This document shows positions 27,375 to 37,900 of a DNA stretch of 44,839 bases, piece by piece (within the stretch, counting starts at the first letter, position 1; every line of letters starts with the position of its first letter). The stretch comes from Desulfatibacillum aliphaticivorans DSM 15576 (GTDB lineage Bacteria > Desulfobacterota > Desulfobacteria > Desulfobacterales > Desulfatibacillaceae), in contig NZ_AUCT01000041.1 in NCBI RefSeq assembly GCF_000429905.1, positions 1-44,839 on the forward strand, read 5' to 3'. Made by a program: the position numbers and the translations under genes. The notes under the pieces were generated by a model. The model did not search any database. It was not told where the DNA came from and saw only the letters and a program-made list of their open reading frames with translations.

Positions 27375-27872
27375 TTAATAAACAGTCCTGTATTCATGAA
27401 TTTCCTTTCGCATCTCTGACCTGTAAAAGACAATTTCATCGCCCTCAATAGTTCCCTCCCTCCTGAAGTAACCCCAATTCACAACCCCAGAATCGGGAAC
27501 AAATGTTTCAACTATAATTGTTGAACCATTGAGTTCATAATAACCAATTCTGCCGGTTGTAAAATCTTCAATAAACTCAGACGTCGGCAACTCGTGAGAG
27601 AATCTTGACAACACTCGACCATCTTTCCAAAAACGAAAACAGGTGTACGTTGCTCCCGAGTCAGATCCCCTATGTTCAGTTACATGGAAATATACCGCAT
27701 CAAAATCCAATGGAGAACTGTCCCCAATGAGTTTAGGACTTACCGAAAATTTGGGATGTTTTGGCCAATGCAATCCGTTGGGTAAAACACGATCATTTCT
27801 CGGCATGCATGACGTTACACACAACATCCCAAAAAGAACCATCAAAGCAACCGACATTCTATTCATCATCAT
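27375..27872 (-). CDS. Small lipoprotein, function unknown
   Basis: A 165-residue protein. A short basic start, a hydrophobic run and the lipobox VTSC (Cys at about residue 22) predict a lipoprotein. The mature part is beta-rich with the pattern CFRFWKDGRVLSRF and later GTIEGDEIVFYRSE, typical of small periplasmic domains that I cannot name. Three ATG codons are in a row at 27872, 27869 and 27866; AAGGGG is only 2 bases from the first, so the second or third is the more likely start. Base composition is more AT-rich than its neighbours, suggesting acquisition. Confidence 0.65.
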   Translation of the reverse strand: MMMNRMSVALMVLFGMLCVTSCMPRNDRVLPNGLHWPKHPKFSVSPKLIGDSSPLDFDAVYFHVTEHRGSDSGATYTCFRFWKDGRVLSRFSHELPTSEFIEDFTTGRIGYYELNGSTIIVETFVPDSGVVNWGYFRREGTIEGDEIVFYRSEMRKEIHEYRTVY

Positions 27873-27892
27873 TTCCCCTTGCCTTGACCGGA

Positions 27893-27920
27893 GTCATACT
27901 ATTTCTCGTATTTTTGGCAA
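27893..27920 (-). promoter_or_regulatory. Candidate promoter of the lipoprotein gene
   Basis: On the minus strand TTGCCA (27920-27915), 16 bases, TATGAC (27898-27893), about 20 bases before the ribosome site. Confidence 0.35.
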
Positions 27921-27985
27921 CATACTATAAATGAGGTTCAATCAATTCTCAATAGGCGCTGATTGAGTGTGGAGGTTGCCAGCGC

Positions 27986-28021
27986 AAAAAGGCCGAGTCG
28001 CTTAAAAGCGAATCGGCCTTT
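27986..28021 (-). terminator. Strong rho-independent terminator of the cysteine-cluster gene
   Basis: On the minus strand AAAGGCCGATTCGCTT pairs with AAGCGACTCGGCCTTT, one internal mismatch, loop of two bases, followed by five Ts (27990-27986). It lies about 30 bases beyond the stop at 28053. Confidence 0.85.
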
Positions 28022-28052
28022 GGGTTTTGATTATTGAATCTGACGACCCGGT

Positions 28053-28868
28053 TTATTTGTTGAAGACGCGCTTTTGGGCCTGGTCCTCGCTGACTTTCAT
28101 GGAGCCCTGGGCGAACAGGGCGCCTTTCAGCCATTCGGTCCCCACCTTAAGCAGGGCCACATCGTCCGTTTTGATAGCCTCTATGGTTTTCTCGTCCAGA
28201 GGATGGAGGGTGAGGAAGGTGCTTTCAAACACAAACCTGCGGAATTGATCCAGGTTGTAGCAGGCCATGTAAAACATCTTCTTGGCGGGCTCGGTGATCT
28301 TGATATTGGGCGGAAACGAGCGTTTGCGGACAACCAGCTCGTTCCAGCCTTCGTTGATCTCATCGTGCGCTTCCACGCCCTGGTCTTTGCGCCATTCCGC
28401 GACGGACCATTCTTTTTCCACTTCAAAGCCCTTGCAATGGGGCTCCTTGACGAAAAAGAAGAATTCCTCGGTTGCATCCCCTTCCTTGGGCCGCATGGTG
28501 GCGTGCCCCAGGGGGTAGTACCGGCATGCAGCCGGGCGGTCTTCGTAGATGATGCAGCCTTCTTCCCGGACAAAGGGGCAAGGCGGGTTGTCTTCCTGGC
28601 CTTCTTCATCTTCCAGCATTCTAAGCACTGGCACCGGCAGGTCGGTCTTTTCCAGAAGTTCCGGCCGGGTGTAGATGGCCAAAAACTGCTCGGAATCCAG
28701 GTCCAGGCGTTTTTTCATGCGGATAATGTCATAAGGGGTCAGGACAATATCAATGCCCCTGCAGCATTTGGTAAAGCATTCCAGGTCCGGTCCGCAACGG
28801 AATTGAAACCGGCTGTTTATGGTAAGCTGCAAAGGCTCCAGTTGGGCTTTTGGGGTATCTTGGCTCAT
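28053..28868 (-). CDS. YkgJ-type cysteine cluster protein
   Basis: A 271-residue soluble protein of the YkgJ/CxxxCxxCC family (putative zinc- or iron-chelating). N-terminal ligands are CGPDLECFTKCCRG; the second set is PPCPFVREEGCIIYEDRPAACRYYPLG. The family is proposed to bind an Fe-S cluster or zinc, and its physiological role is unsettled. The C-terminal ~120 residues are helical without further motifs. ATG 28868 is chosen over the upstream ATG because AAAGGA precedes it properly. It lies upstream of the convergent terminator at 27986-28021 and is transcribed alone. Confidence 0.8.
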   Translation of the reverse strand: MSQDTPKAQLEPLQLTINSRFQFRCGPDLECFTKCCRGIDIVLTPYDIIRMKKRLDLDSEQFLAIYTRPELLEKTDLPVPVLRMLEDEEGQEDNPPCPFVREEGCIIYEDRPAACRYYPLGHATMRPKEGDATEEFFFFVKEPHCKGFEVEKEWSVAEWRKDQGVEAHDEINEGWNELVVRKRSFPPNIKITEPAKKMFYMACYNLDQFRRFVFESTFLTLHPLDEKTIEAIKTDDVALLKVGTEWLKGALFAQGSMKVSEDQAQKRVFNK

Positions 28869-28991
28869 GTTAATTCCTTTCGCACATAACAATAAACGCC
28901 CTTTCCGGACCCGTGCGCAGGCCTGGGCGTTTGGCGGCCATTTTAATGGGTTTTAAAACTTTGTCAACAGGGGAAAAAATTAGGAGAGAGA

Positions 28992-31100
28992 TCAGGGCTT
29001 TTCCGTTTTCATGATGTTGTGGATCACTTCCGACAGAAAATTGATGGAAAAAGGCTTTTGAATGAAGCCCATGCATCCCCGCTTCAACAGATCCGCGGAG
29101 GCGTCCTTTTGGTCAAAGCCGCTGGAAAGCAGCACCTTGACGCCGGGGTTGACTTCCTTGATCAAATCATAGGTGGCCACGCCGCTCAGGCCGGGCATAA
29201 CCAAGTCCAGTATAAGCACGTCAATGTCGTCCAGGCCGGATTTGAGCATATTTACAGCCTGCTTGCCCGAGCTTGCGGAGTAAACCTTATACCCCAGGCT
29301 GGAAAGCATTTCTCCGCCCACCTTAAGGACGGACTCTTCGTCGTCCACCAGCAGTATGGAGCCGGTTCCGGGAATGGGATCACGGGCCGGAGGCGCCGCC
29401 GCCGGGGCTTCGGCGTCGGAGGCCGGCAGATACACCCGAAACGTGGTGCCGGATCCCAGTTCGGAAGTAGCGTTGACGTAGCCGCCGTGCCCCTTGACCA
29501 CGCCGTAGACCGATGCCAGGCCCAGCCCGGTGCCTTTGCCGATTTCCTTGGTGGTGAAAAAGGGCTCGAAAATCCGGTCCATGATCTTGGGCGGGATGCC
29601 GGTTCCGGTGTCCGTAAGGCGCAAATGCACGTATTTGCCCGCCTTGACCGCTTTTTTCATACCCACAATATCCTGATGGGTCACGTTGCAGGTGGTCAGG
29701 GAAAGGCCTCCGCCCTCAGGCATGGCGTCCGAAGCATTGATGAACAGGTTCCACAAAACCTGCTCCATCTGCGCCTGATCCGCTCTCACGGGAAACAGGT
29801 CGGCCGCCAGATTCAGGGTGACGGAGACGTCCTTCCTGGTTCTGGCGAATGTTTCACAGGAATCCCGGACGATCCGGTTCAACTGGATGGGCTTCCATTC
29901 CAGCCGGCCTTTCCGGGCGAACCCCAACAATTGCCCGGTGAGCTTGGACCCGCTGGAAACTTGTTTCTCAATGCTTTTCAACCGCTCATAGCTGTCTTCA
30001 TGGGGCGAGGATGTGAGCAGCATCAGGGAGACGTTGCCCTGGATCGCCATCAACAAATTGTTGAAGTCATGGGCGATCCCCCCGGCCAGGGTGCCGATGG
30101 CCTGCATTTTCTGCGCATGGACCATCTGGCTGGACAATTGGTTCCGCTCGGACTCCAGTCTTTTGCGGATATCCAGCTCCTCCTGATACAGATTCTTGTG
30201 CCGGTCCGACTCACGCACCTGGGCGTCGTACAGGTTCTGGAGCAGGGTGTTTTGCAAGGCGAAGCCCATCTCGCCCACCACCAGGCTCAACAATTGTTCA
30301 TCTTCCTCATCAAAGGGCTGATTATCGGATTTCCCGGCCAGATTCAGCACTCCGGTGAAATACTTGCCTGCGAAAACCGGCATGCTGATGAACGACGGCG
30401 GGCCGTACTTGGGATTGTTGGGCTTTTCCACCCGGGGATCTTCCTCGATATCCCGAACCACCAGATTCTTTTTGGTTTTAAGAACCTGGCTAAGCACAGG
30501 CGAGGTTTCATCCACGGGAAAATCCGGCGGCGGCGGCGCGCCCGGCCCCTGATACCGGACAAGGACGAGATTTTTTGTGTGGGGATCGTAGGAAAAAACC
30601 GAGCCGATTTCCGCTCCGGAAAGGCGCATGGATTTTTCAAGCAGGAGATTCATGAGGCTTTCCATGCTGTCGCATTGATCCACGGAGTTCAGCAGTTCCT
30701 TCATGATGGAAAGGCCTTGAACCTTCCGGGACAACTCCGTGTTGGCCGATTCCATTTTTTTAAGCACTTCGTTAAAGGCGCCGGCGACTTCCCGCAACTC
30801 CCCCGCCGAATCCTGGTAGGCGAAGACCGTGGCCTGCCCCTCGGCGGCCTTTTTAACCATGGCGGAAAATTCGGAAACTCTGGCGAAGAATCGGCTTAAA
30901 ATCATGAACCCGGCGAGAATCAGCAAAAGGCTGAACGCCATGACAAGCACCATCCAGGTGGTCACCTGGATGATTCCCTTGTATTGCAGATACAACATGC
31001 ACAAAAACGGCACGCCAAAAACCAAACTTTGCACCAGCGAAAGCGTGTTTTGGACTTCATTCTTTATTGGAGAGCGCCGTTTATGAAGGGAAGAAGGCAT
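28992..31100 (-). CDS. Membrane hybrid sensor histidine kinase with GAF and receiver domains
   Basis: A 702-residue hybrid kinase. Two hydrophobic segments (about residues 23-40 and 46-68) lie close together near the N-terminus, so little is periplasmic. Next come a HAMP-like linker with coiled coil, a GAF domain (about 150-310), a coiled coil, HisKA with His344 (GGIAHDFNNLL), HATPase (DTGTGIPP, GTGLGLASVYG) and a C-terminal receiver with phospho-acceptor Asp632 (ILDLVMPGLSG). Signal input is probably cytosolic through the GAF domain. ATG 31100 (MPSSLHKRR) is preferred to upstream starts; AGGAT lies upstream. Like the kinase at 15087 it has no linked response regulator. Confidence 0.92.
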   Translation of the reverse strand: MPSSLHKRRSPIKNEVQNTLSLVQSLVFGVPFLCMLYLQYKGIIQVTTWMVLVMAFSLLLILAGFMILSRFFARVSEFSAMVKKAAEGQATVFAYQDSAGELREVAGAFNEVLKKMESANTELSRKVQGLSIMKELLNSVDQCDSMESLMNLLLEKSMRLSGAEIGSVFSYDPHTKNLVLVRYQGPGAPPPPDFPVDETSPVLSQVLKTKKNLVVRDIEEDPRVEKPNNPKYGPPSFISMPVFAGKYFTGVLNLAGKSDNQPFDEEDEQLLSLVVGEMGFALQNTLLQNLYDAQVRESDRHKNLYQEELDIRKRLESERNQLSSQMVHAQKMQAIGTLAGGIAHDFNNLLMAIQGNVSLMLLTSSPHEDSYERLKSIEKQVSSGSKLTGQLLGFARKGRLEWKPIQLNRIVRDSCETFARTRKDVSVTLNLAADLFPVRADQAQMEQVLWNLFINASDAMPEGGGLSLTTCNVTHQDIVGMKKAVKAGKYVHLRLTDTGTGIPPKIMDRIFEPFFTTKEIGKGTGLGLASVYGVVKGHGGYVNATSELGSGTTFRVYLPASDAEAPAAAPPARDPIPGTGSILLVDDEESVLKVGGEMLSSLGYKVYSASSGKQAVNMLKSGLDDIDVLILDLVMPGLSGVATYDLIKEVNPGVKVLLSSGFDQKDASADLLKRGCMGFIQKPFSINFLSEVIHNIMKTEKP

Positions 31101-31628
31101 AGAGCTTAATATCCTGCAATGTCTGGCAATGAGCCTGGCTCCCATACACAAGGAGGAGCCTTTGGCCGTTATGCGGGATGGACATCTTTATCCCGAAAAA
31201 AGCCGGGTGTATTGCGGGCGGATGAAAACCCATACAAGAACATTATTAATGCTTTGGTTAACCGGGCGTCTGTAGGCGCCGCAGGAAGCAACATATTCCG
31301 GCGGTCTTGGAAGACCCGCGTCCACAGGGGCGGCTTGGATTTCAGCGTAGCCCAAAAACCCATTCCTTGCAAGCAATTGTTTATTACATAAATGTTTGGA
31401 CTTACTTCCGAAGCCCGCGGATAAACGCTGTCTACGGCCTTGAATCCCGAGTCGAAACCCGCCTTGGACCGGCGCAAAGCCGCACGGATTATTTACCACG
31501 GCGGCGCCAAAATCTCAACTTCTTGAACGCCAGCTAAAGATTGACACGGAAGGCGCCCTATAATAAATCCTATGCAAGCATTCCCCCCGCTTTCTACAAC
31601 CTTTTGAGCACCTGACCCAGGAGGCGAC
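31101..31628. other. Intergenic region without recognised genes
   Basis: Short frames on both strands look random. A TTGACA at 31541-31546 is followed by TATAAT after only 12 bases, or TAATAA after 14, so the promoter of the downstream oxidoreductase probably lies here but is non-standard. Confidence 0.4.
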
Positions 31629-33629
31629 ATGAAAGACCCTTTGTTTGAGCCTATTACCATTAACGGCATGGACGTGAAAAACAGGATCTACCTTCCGGCC
31701 ATGCACCTGAATATGACGACTGATTTCATCCCCCAGGACCGGATGATCGCCTTTTATGCGGAAAGGGCCAAAGGCGGCGCCGGCATGATCGCCGTGGGGT
31801 ATTCCACGGTCAATGAACTGGCGGGAAACCCCGGCTGTCTGGGCGCCCACTCCGACGACTTCATCCCGGGCCTGAAAAGACTTTCCGGCGCCATCCGGGA
31901 AAACGGCGCCAGGGCCATCCTGCAGCTTAACCACGCAGGCAGGTACAATCACTCCATGCTCTTGGGCGGCAAACAGCCCGTGGCGCCCTCGGCCGTGCCC
32001 TCTCGCCTGACCAGGGAAACGCCCCGGGAAATGGAGTTCGGCGAGATTAAACAGACGGTCAAGGACTTTGCGTCGGCGGCGTTGCGCGGCGTGGAGGCCG
32101 GATACAACGGCGTGGAAATCCTGGCTGGCACCGGCTATTTGATCAGCGAGTTTCTTTCCAAAGTCACGAACCAGCGCTCCGACGAATACGGCGGCGCCTT
32201 TGAAAACCGCATGCGCTTCGGCCTGGAAGTGGCCCGGGCCGTCAAAGCCGCCGTGGGACCGGACTATCCCCTGATGTTCCGCATCAACGGCAACGAGTTC
32301 ATGCCCGGAGGGCTGCGCCGCGACCAATTGATCCTTTTCGCCCGCCGCCTGGTGGAACAAGGCGTAGACGGGCTTTGCGTCAACGTGGGCTGGCACGAAG
32401 CCAGGGTGCCGCAAATCCTGGCCGAGGTGCCCAGAGGGGCCTTCGCCTACCTTTCCCGGGGCATCAAGGAATCCGTGGACGTGCCCGTGATCGCCAGCCA
32501 CCGCATCAACGATCCGGAAACCGCCCGGAACATGCTTTCCGACAGCATGTGCGACATGGTCGCCATGGGCCGCGCCCTCATCGCCGATCCCTATCTGCCG
32601 GAGAAGGCCCGTACAGGAAAAGACGGAGATATCGTCCACTGCATCGCCTGCGCCCAGGGATGCTTCGACCACGTGGCGGCCCTGGCCCCAGTGGAATGCC
32701 TGTGCAACCCCCAGGCGGGCTACGAAGAATCCCGCTGCCTGCAGCCTGCGGCGGCGCCTAAAAAGATCTTGGTTGTCGGGGGAGGCCCGGCCGGACTTGC
32801 GGCGGCAACCGCAGCCGCGCGCCGGGGCCACCAGGTTTCCCTGTACGAACAATCCGGCGTGCTGGGCGGACAGCTTCTTTTGGCCGGCGCGCCTCCAGGA
32901 CGGGAGGAATTCATCGAACTGGCTGCAGACCTCGCCCGGCAGGCCGAAATCCATGGGGTTAATACTTACCTGGAAACGCCCGTGGATCAGGCCTTGATCG
33001 AACAGGAAGCGCCCGATGAAGTCATCATAGCGTCCGGCGCGACGCCCATGCCCCTGCCCATCGAAGGCATTGAAGAGGCGGACGTGGTTCAGGCCTGGGA
33101 CGTCCTGGCCGGCAAGGCCCGCACCGGCCGCCGGGTGGTCATTGTTGGCGGCGGCGCCGTGGGAATCGAAACCGCCCTCTTCCTGGCGGAAAAAGGAACC
33201 TTGTCGCCGGAAGTGCTCAAGTTCCTCCTGGTGCACAAGGCTGAACCCGTGGAAGACCTCTACGACCTGGCCACCAAGGGAACCAAGCAGGTCATTGTCC
33301 TGGAGATGGAGGACGCCGTGGGCAGAGACTTCGGCAAATCCACCCGGTGGGCCATGATGGAGGACGTGAAGACCGCGGGCATCCAGCTTCGCACCCAGAC
33401 AAAAGCCCTGGCCGTCACGGAAAACGGGCTTAAGGTGCAAACTCCGGACGGAAAAAAGGACATCGCCGCCGACACCATCGTGCTGGCTGCCGGATCGCAA
33501 CGCCATAACCCGCTCGGCGTCTGGCTGGAGGAAAAAGGCGTTCCCTTTAAGGTGGTGGGCGACGCCAAGGCCATCGGCCGGGCCATGGAAGCCATCCACC
33601 AGGGATTTTTGGCCGGAGCGGAGGTGTAA
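31629..33629 (+). CDS. Old Yellow Enzyme-type NADH:flavin oxidoreductase, 2,4-dienoyl-CoA/enoate reductase class
   Basis: A 666-residue iron-sulfur flavoprotein of the FadH/2-enoate reductase/BaiH class that reduces activated C=C bonds. Residues 1-340 form the FMN-binding TIM barrel (NRIYLPAMHLNM, ILQLNHAGRY, NGVEILAGTGYLISEFLS, MGRALIADP). The Fe-S ligands are CIACAQGC and a later cysteine in ECLCNP. The FAD/NAD half holds VVGGGPAGLAAA and VIVGGGAVGIETA. An insertion of about 35 residues (LSPEVLKFLLVHKAEPVEDL region) follows the second glycine motif and separates it from the next beta strand. A perfect AGGAGG lies before the ATG. A terminator follows at 33671. The substrate is unknown. Confidence 0.88.
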   Translation: MKDPLFEPITINGMDVKNRIYLPAMHLNMTTDFIPQDRMIAFYAERAKGGAGMIAVGYSTVNELAGNPGCLGAHSDDFIPGLKRLSGAIRENGARAILQLNHAGRYNHSMLLGGKQPVAPSAVPSRLTRETPREMEFGEIKQTVKDFASAALRGVEAGYNGVEILAGTGYLISEFLSKVTNQRSDEYGGAFENRMRFGLEVARAVKAAVGPDYPLMFRINGNEFMPGGLRRDQLILFARRLVEQGVDGLCVNVGWHEARVPQILAEVPRGAFAYLSRGIKESVDVPVIASHRINDPETARNMLSDSMCDMVAMGRALIADPYLPEKARTGKDGDIVHCIACAQGCFDHVAALAPVECLCNPQAGYEESRCLQPAAAPKKILVVGGGPAGLAAATAAARRGHQVSLYEQSGVLGGQLLLAGAPPGREEFIELAADLARQAEIHGVNTYLETPVDQALIEQEAPDEVIIASGATPMPLPIEGIEEADVVQAWDVLAGKARTGRRVVIVGGGAVGIETALFLAEKGTLSPEVLKFLLVHKAEPVEDLYDLATKGTKQVIVLEMEDAVGRDFGKSTRWAMMEDVKTAGIQLRTQTKALAVTENGLKVQTPDGKKDIAADTIVLAAGSQRHNPLGVWLEEKGVPFKVVGDAKAIGRAMEAIHQGFLAGAEV

Positions 33630-33670
33630 CGTCAGGCTGCCATAATTAATTGAATTCAGTATCGATAATG

Positions 33671-33706
33671 AAAACCCCCTCGCCGAAAAGCGGCGAGGGG
33701 GTTTTT
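33671..33706. terminator. Bidirectional terminator between convergent genes
   Basis: AAAACCCCCTCGCCG pairs with CGGCGAGGGGGTTTT around a short AAAAG loop; U-tracts exist in both directions. It serves the oxidoreductase (ends 33629) and the flavodoxin-ferredoxin gene (ends 33732). Confidence 0.9.
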
Positions 33707-33731
33707 ATTGGATCGTCTTGGTTGGGGCTTA

Positions 33732-34532
33732 TTAAAGGAAGTTCACCGGCTGCTTGGGCTCCTTGCAGTTGTCTGCGAGCCACTTGGCGATCTCCTTGAC
33801 CTTGCTGGCTTTCATGCTCCGGGCGTTCTCCGGGCATCCTTTGATGCAGGCGCAGCAGCGGATGCAAGAGTCAACGTCCACCATGACGTCGTTCTCGTAG
33901 TCAATGGCGTTGGTCGGGCACAGGTCCTCGCAAATTCCGCATTGGGTGCAGGCTTCGCTCACCTCGATAAAATCGGCGGATATTCCTCCCACCATCTCTT
34001 TGTAGGGATGGTTTCCCGGAACTTCCAGGGCGGGAATCCGGTCCGCGGAAGCCAGGGAGTCCAGCTTTTCCTTGATCTTGGCGCCAAAGGCCTGGGCGTG
34101 TTTCAGGTCGTCTTCGTCGGGGCGGGAAACGGCGATGGGCGTGTCTTCCGCCGAAAAGGAATGCTCTCCAATGTAGCCGGCGCCGGCGACAGCCTTGCAG
34201 CCTTGCTTTTCCAGGGTCTCCTTCAATTCCAGCAACGCGTCGTCAAACTCCCGGTTGCCGTATACGGCGATGCAAACGCAGGGGGAGTTATCCGCCTCTA
34301 TGGATTGAAGCCACCCCATTAAAAGGCCCGGAACCCGGCCTGCGTAAACGGGCACGGCGGCCACCAGCAAATCGTTGGAGGCGACCTTCAAGGGCTGCTC
34401 CCTGGCGCCGGGCTGCGTGATGTCTATCTGCTCCACATTATTCAGGCCAATGCCCTGGGCGACCGCCTGGGCGACTGTTTTAGAGGTTCCTGTGGGGGAA
34501 AAGTATGCGACTTTCACTGATTGAATATCCAT
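33732..34532 (-). CDS. EFR1-family flavodoxin-ferredoxin fusion
   Basis: A 266-residue protein of the EFR1 type. The N-terminal flavodoxin-like domain (residues 1-150) has VAYFSPTGTSKTVAQAVA as the FMN phosphate loop. The C-terminal third holds two [4Fe-4S] motifs, CTQCGICEDLCPTNAI and CIRCCACIKGCPENAR. It should carry electrons between a low-potential donor and an unknown partner in the cytosol. ATG 34532 follows AAGGAGGAG. It is transcribed away from the giant surface protein gene, with about 420 bases between their starts. Confidence 0.9.
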   Translation of the reverse strand: MDIQSVKVAYFSPTGTSKTVAQAVAQGIGLNNVEQIDITQPGAREQPLKVASNDLLVAAVPVYAGRVPGLLMGWLQSIEADNSPCVCIAVYGNREFDDALLELKETLEKQGCKAVAGAGYIGEHSFSAEDTPIAVSRPDEDDLKHAQAFGAKIKEKLDSLASADRIPALEVPGNHPYKEMVGGISADFIEVSEACTQCGICEDLCPTNAIDYENDVMVDVDSCIRCCACIKGCPENARSMKASKVKEIAKWLADNCKEPKQPVNFL

Positions 34533-34951
34533 GGTCACTCCTCCTTGCTGGATAGTGGGGGTTATTCTTATGCTGTTATCAAATCGTGAAGGAAAGCGCC
34601 ATGGCAAATTTTTCGGAACAGGCGATACGCGCCGGATGCGTGATTACGCACGCGCCCAAAAACAAGATTTAGGCTTGAAAATTGGCGCGTCATAGGATTT
34701 GCGCACTCGCCGCGTAAAAGCGGTCCGGCCCGCCGGCGCCCGGCCTCCATTTTGTTTGACCTTTGTATAAAATGAGGGTATTGAAGGGCGCTGTTTTTCA
34801 TCAACCATATTCATTCCAAACATTGACTCGGAGCTATTCTTAGGCGGTATTCCCGTAGGCGCCGAGGCCGGGCCTTAGTCAGGCTTTTTGCCAGTACAAT
34901 GATATATGGTTTCATTTTAGCACTTTGGGGATGATCAAGGAAGGTGGTTTT
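34533..34951. other. Divergent control region between EFR1 gene and giant protein gene
   Basis: No gene recognised. It contains TGCGT-GATT-ACGCA (34637-34650) and a TTGACC, 17 bases, TATTGA pair near 34758-34787 on the plus strand that could start the giant gene's transcript about 165 bases upstream of its ATG. Confidence 0.4.
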
Positions 34952-37900
34952 ATGAAATTTGGAGTTTTAAAGATTGGCCAGCGGCCCCTCGCATCCTTGA
35001 CGATGCTTTTCTTTTTGCTCTGGGCCGCGCCCTTATCCGCAGACAATTGGACCGGGATTGATGGAAGCATAGACAATGTCAATAATCTCATGGCTCAAGC
35101 AACGACCGCAGTGCAATCCGGAAGCTACGCCCAGGCCAAGGAGCAATTGGCGGCCACCGCCCGCAACCTGGAAAGAGCCTCAAGCTGGGCTTATTACATT
35201 TGGGACGAACGCAAGTCCGATCCGACATACACGCCCATAAGCCTGAATCCCCTTCCCGATGAGCTGAAAGTTTCCTACTACCAGGACAGGATGGATGACA
35301 GCAGGGCTCAATACAAGCAGTTACTGGGAAAAATTGACGAGGCCAGGATACAACTTGGGCTGAAAAAACTTCAGACTTTGTTTTCCATTCTCACCGGCAT
35401 GGTCAACCTGAGCAAGGGTATTGTAGATACCGTCAAGGACAACCCTTTAATGGCGCCCAAGAACCTGATTGATCTTCAGGCCCAGGTGGAGGAGGACGCG
35501 GCCAACATCCAGGTGAATTTCACCAAGCTGGAGGCTTCCGGACAACTTCTGAACCGGTTGATCAGCCTGAAAAATAATGTTGTGACGCTTTTTCGCGAAT
35601 TGCGCACCATACGCCAGGGAATCAATGTTCTGGTCCCGGAGGTGGAGCGCATCGAGGCGGCCATGCCCATGGCCCTGGACAGCATCCAGCGCGGCCTGTC
35701 CATGCCTCTCCCCCCCGCGCAGCAGGCGACCTTTGACGGCTCGCCGTACAGCGCCGAGCTTGCCGTGGTTGAAGACGGACTGGACGGAGCCGAGCTCCCC
35801 TGGGAAAGCGGCGAGACAATCATCAGCGAATTATACGCCGAGGCCCAGGCGGCTTATAATGCATTGACGCCCACGGCGGACGACACGCAGGCCTGGAACG
35901 ATTTCAATGACTGGTATGACGCCTGGGAGGAAAGCCTGACAACTCCCAGGGAAAACAACATCCAGCAGTTGAACGCCCTGGGAGAGGAATGGCGGCAGGA
36001 GCTGATATCCATTCTGACGGACTACATGGCCATATCCTACGGATCGCCTGTGGCTCTGTCGGACTGCTCCAGCCATGACCCCATTCCCGAAAACTTGGAG
36101 TTGACCTGGACCGACCCCAGAGCATGGAAGACCGAATATCAAACGGCGCTGGGCGCTGCAACCGGTCCGGCCGTGGCGCCCTCGCAAACCGGCGCCCTGT
36201 CCGCGGACTGGCACGAGGTGGTCATTGATTATCCTTCGCGCCTTTCCAGCCTTGTGGCAACCTATTCAAAGGCTTCCCAGGCCGCCCGGGCCAGCATGAG
36301 CTACCGGGAATGGGAAGACCTGCTGTCCACTACGGACCCCCGCCAGCCCTACCAGGTGTTTGTGCTGCCGCGCCAGAGCCAGAACATCATGCTGGAAAAC
36401 CTCAATGCCATCCGCAGCGAGGCCAACCGCTTTGCAGGCGCTGCCGCCTCCGCGCAGAGCGAGATCGAGTCCCTGGCCTGGAATTTGTCCGCGCTTCAAG
36501 GCAAGGCCGATGCATACCGGCAATTCATGGCGGATCATGCGGACACGGTTCCCACTGTGGAATTCGACGAAAAGTTCACGGTCTCGGATGCGGATGTGGC
36601 GGGATTGTCAGCCCGGGTGTACCTGGCCGAGGACGGCGTATCCATTCTGGAGACCGAAGCCATTATCCAATATTTTGAACGGGAAGTGGAGCAATTCGCC
36701 TTTGAAGCGGACGAAGCCGGCGATCAGGCCACGGAAATAGGCAATCAAGCGGACGCCCTCGCCTATTCCATCAACCGGATGCTTGCCTTTAACGACGCCA
36801 TTGCGGGCAAGCAGGCGGCGGCGCAGGAGATGCTGGATTACAAATTCGGGGAGGATGACGTATTTTTGGGAGCGGGTTATTACGGATACCTTTTCGACTC
36901 TCTGGAAATCCTGGACAATTATATGTGGCAGCACGTGGACACCGTGTATTACCACTCCAGCCCGCCCGATGTTGAAACGCAAATCGCCCCCCATGTGGAT
37001 TACATCCAATCCCTGGGCCAGACGGCATGGAGACGATTCGCCCAGTTGACGGAGGAAATCTGGTCCGTTACCGACAACCTGACCTTCGCCCATCACGAAC
37101 TGCGCCCGCCGCTGTACAACGTGGGCAGCGGGTTCAATGCGGGCGAAAGTTTTGTGATTCTGCCGGAAAATCAAACCCTGGTGGATGAATTCACGTCCGT
37201 GCGTTTTTTGAAATACCATAGCCGTCCCTATTTGGAGCCATTCGGATACCTGACCCTCGACCAGATCCGCCAGGGCATACCAAACGCAGCGGATTGGGTT
37301 GCGGCCAAGCTCGCGGGCGGCTACGGAGAGCTTGTCATTCAACGCGTGTCCCCGGCCAGCTACACCATTCCCGTGGGCCGGACCATCACAACGCCCCTGG
37401 TGGTCCGGGTGACGGATTCGGACGGCGACCCTGTTGCAGGCGCGCCCATCTCCCAGGATTATGACGAAACCATCCTCCAGGGCGAGGCTGTCCGCAGCAG
37501 CGACGCTGAGGGGCTGGCCTCCTTTTACCCGGGGCCTTACAACCAGGCGGGAGCCCAGACCGTGACTTTTTCCGTGGCCGGCGAATACACCTTAACCGCG
37601 ACCGTCTATGTGACGGAGGATACGGACGGAGACGGCTGCGGGGACGACTGGGAAACCTTTTACGGCCTGGACCCGACCCAGGATTTTGACGGCGCCGGGG
37701 ACAACGACGGAGACGGACTTACCAACGCCCAGGAACAGGCCGTAGGAAGCAGCCCCCTGTCCGCGGATACGGACGAAGACGGTTTTACGGACCTGGAAGA
37801 AGTTGAGGCGGGGACGGACCCGGCCGATCCGGCGGATTACCCTCGGGACGCGCCTCCGGAATCGCTTTCCCCGCCGCCCATGCAGCTTGGGGTGGATTGG

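Noticed and set aside
29019..30899. 626-codon plus-strand frame opposite the GAF hybrid kinase
   Set aside because: Antisense shadow with low-complexity composition, whereas the minus-strand reading contains complete kinase motifs.
31515..33599. 694-codon minus-strand frame opposite the Old Yellow Enzyme gene
   Set aside because: Shadow of a well-supported flavoprotein gene; no recognisable domain.
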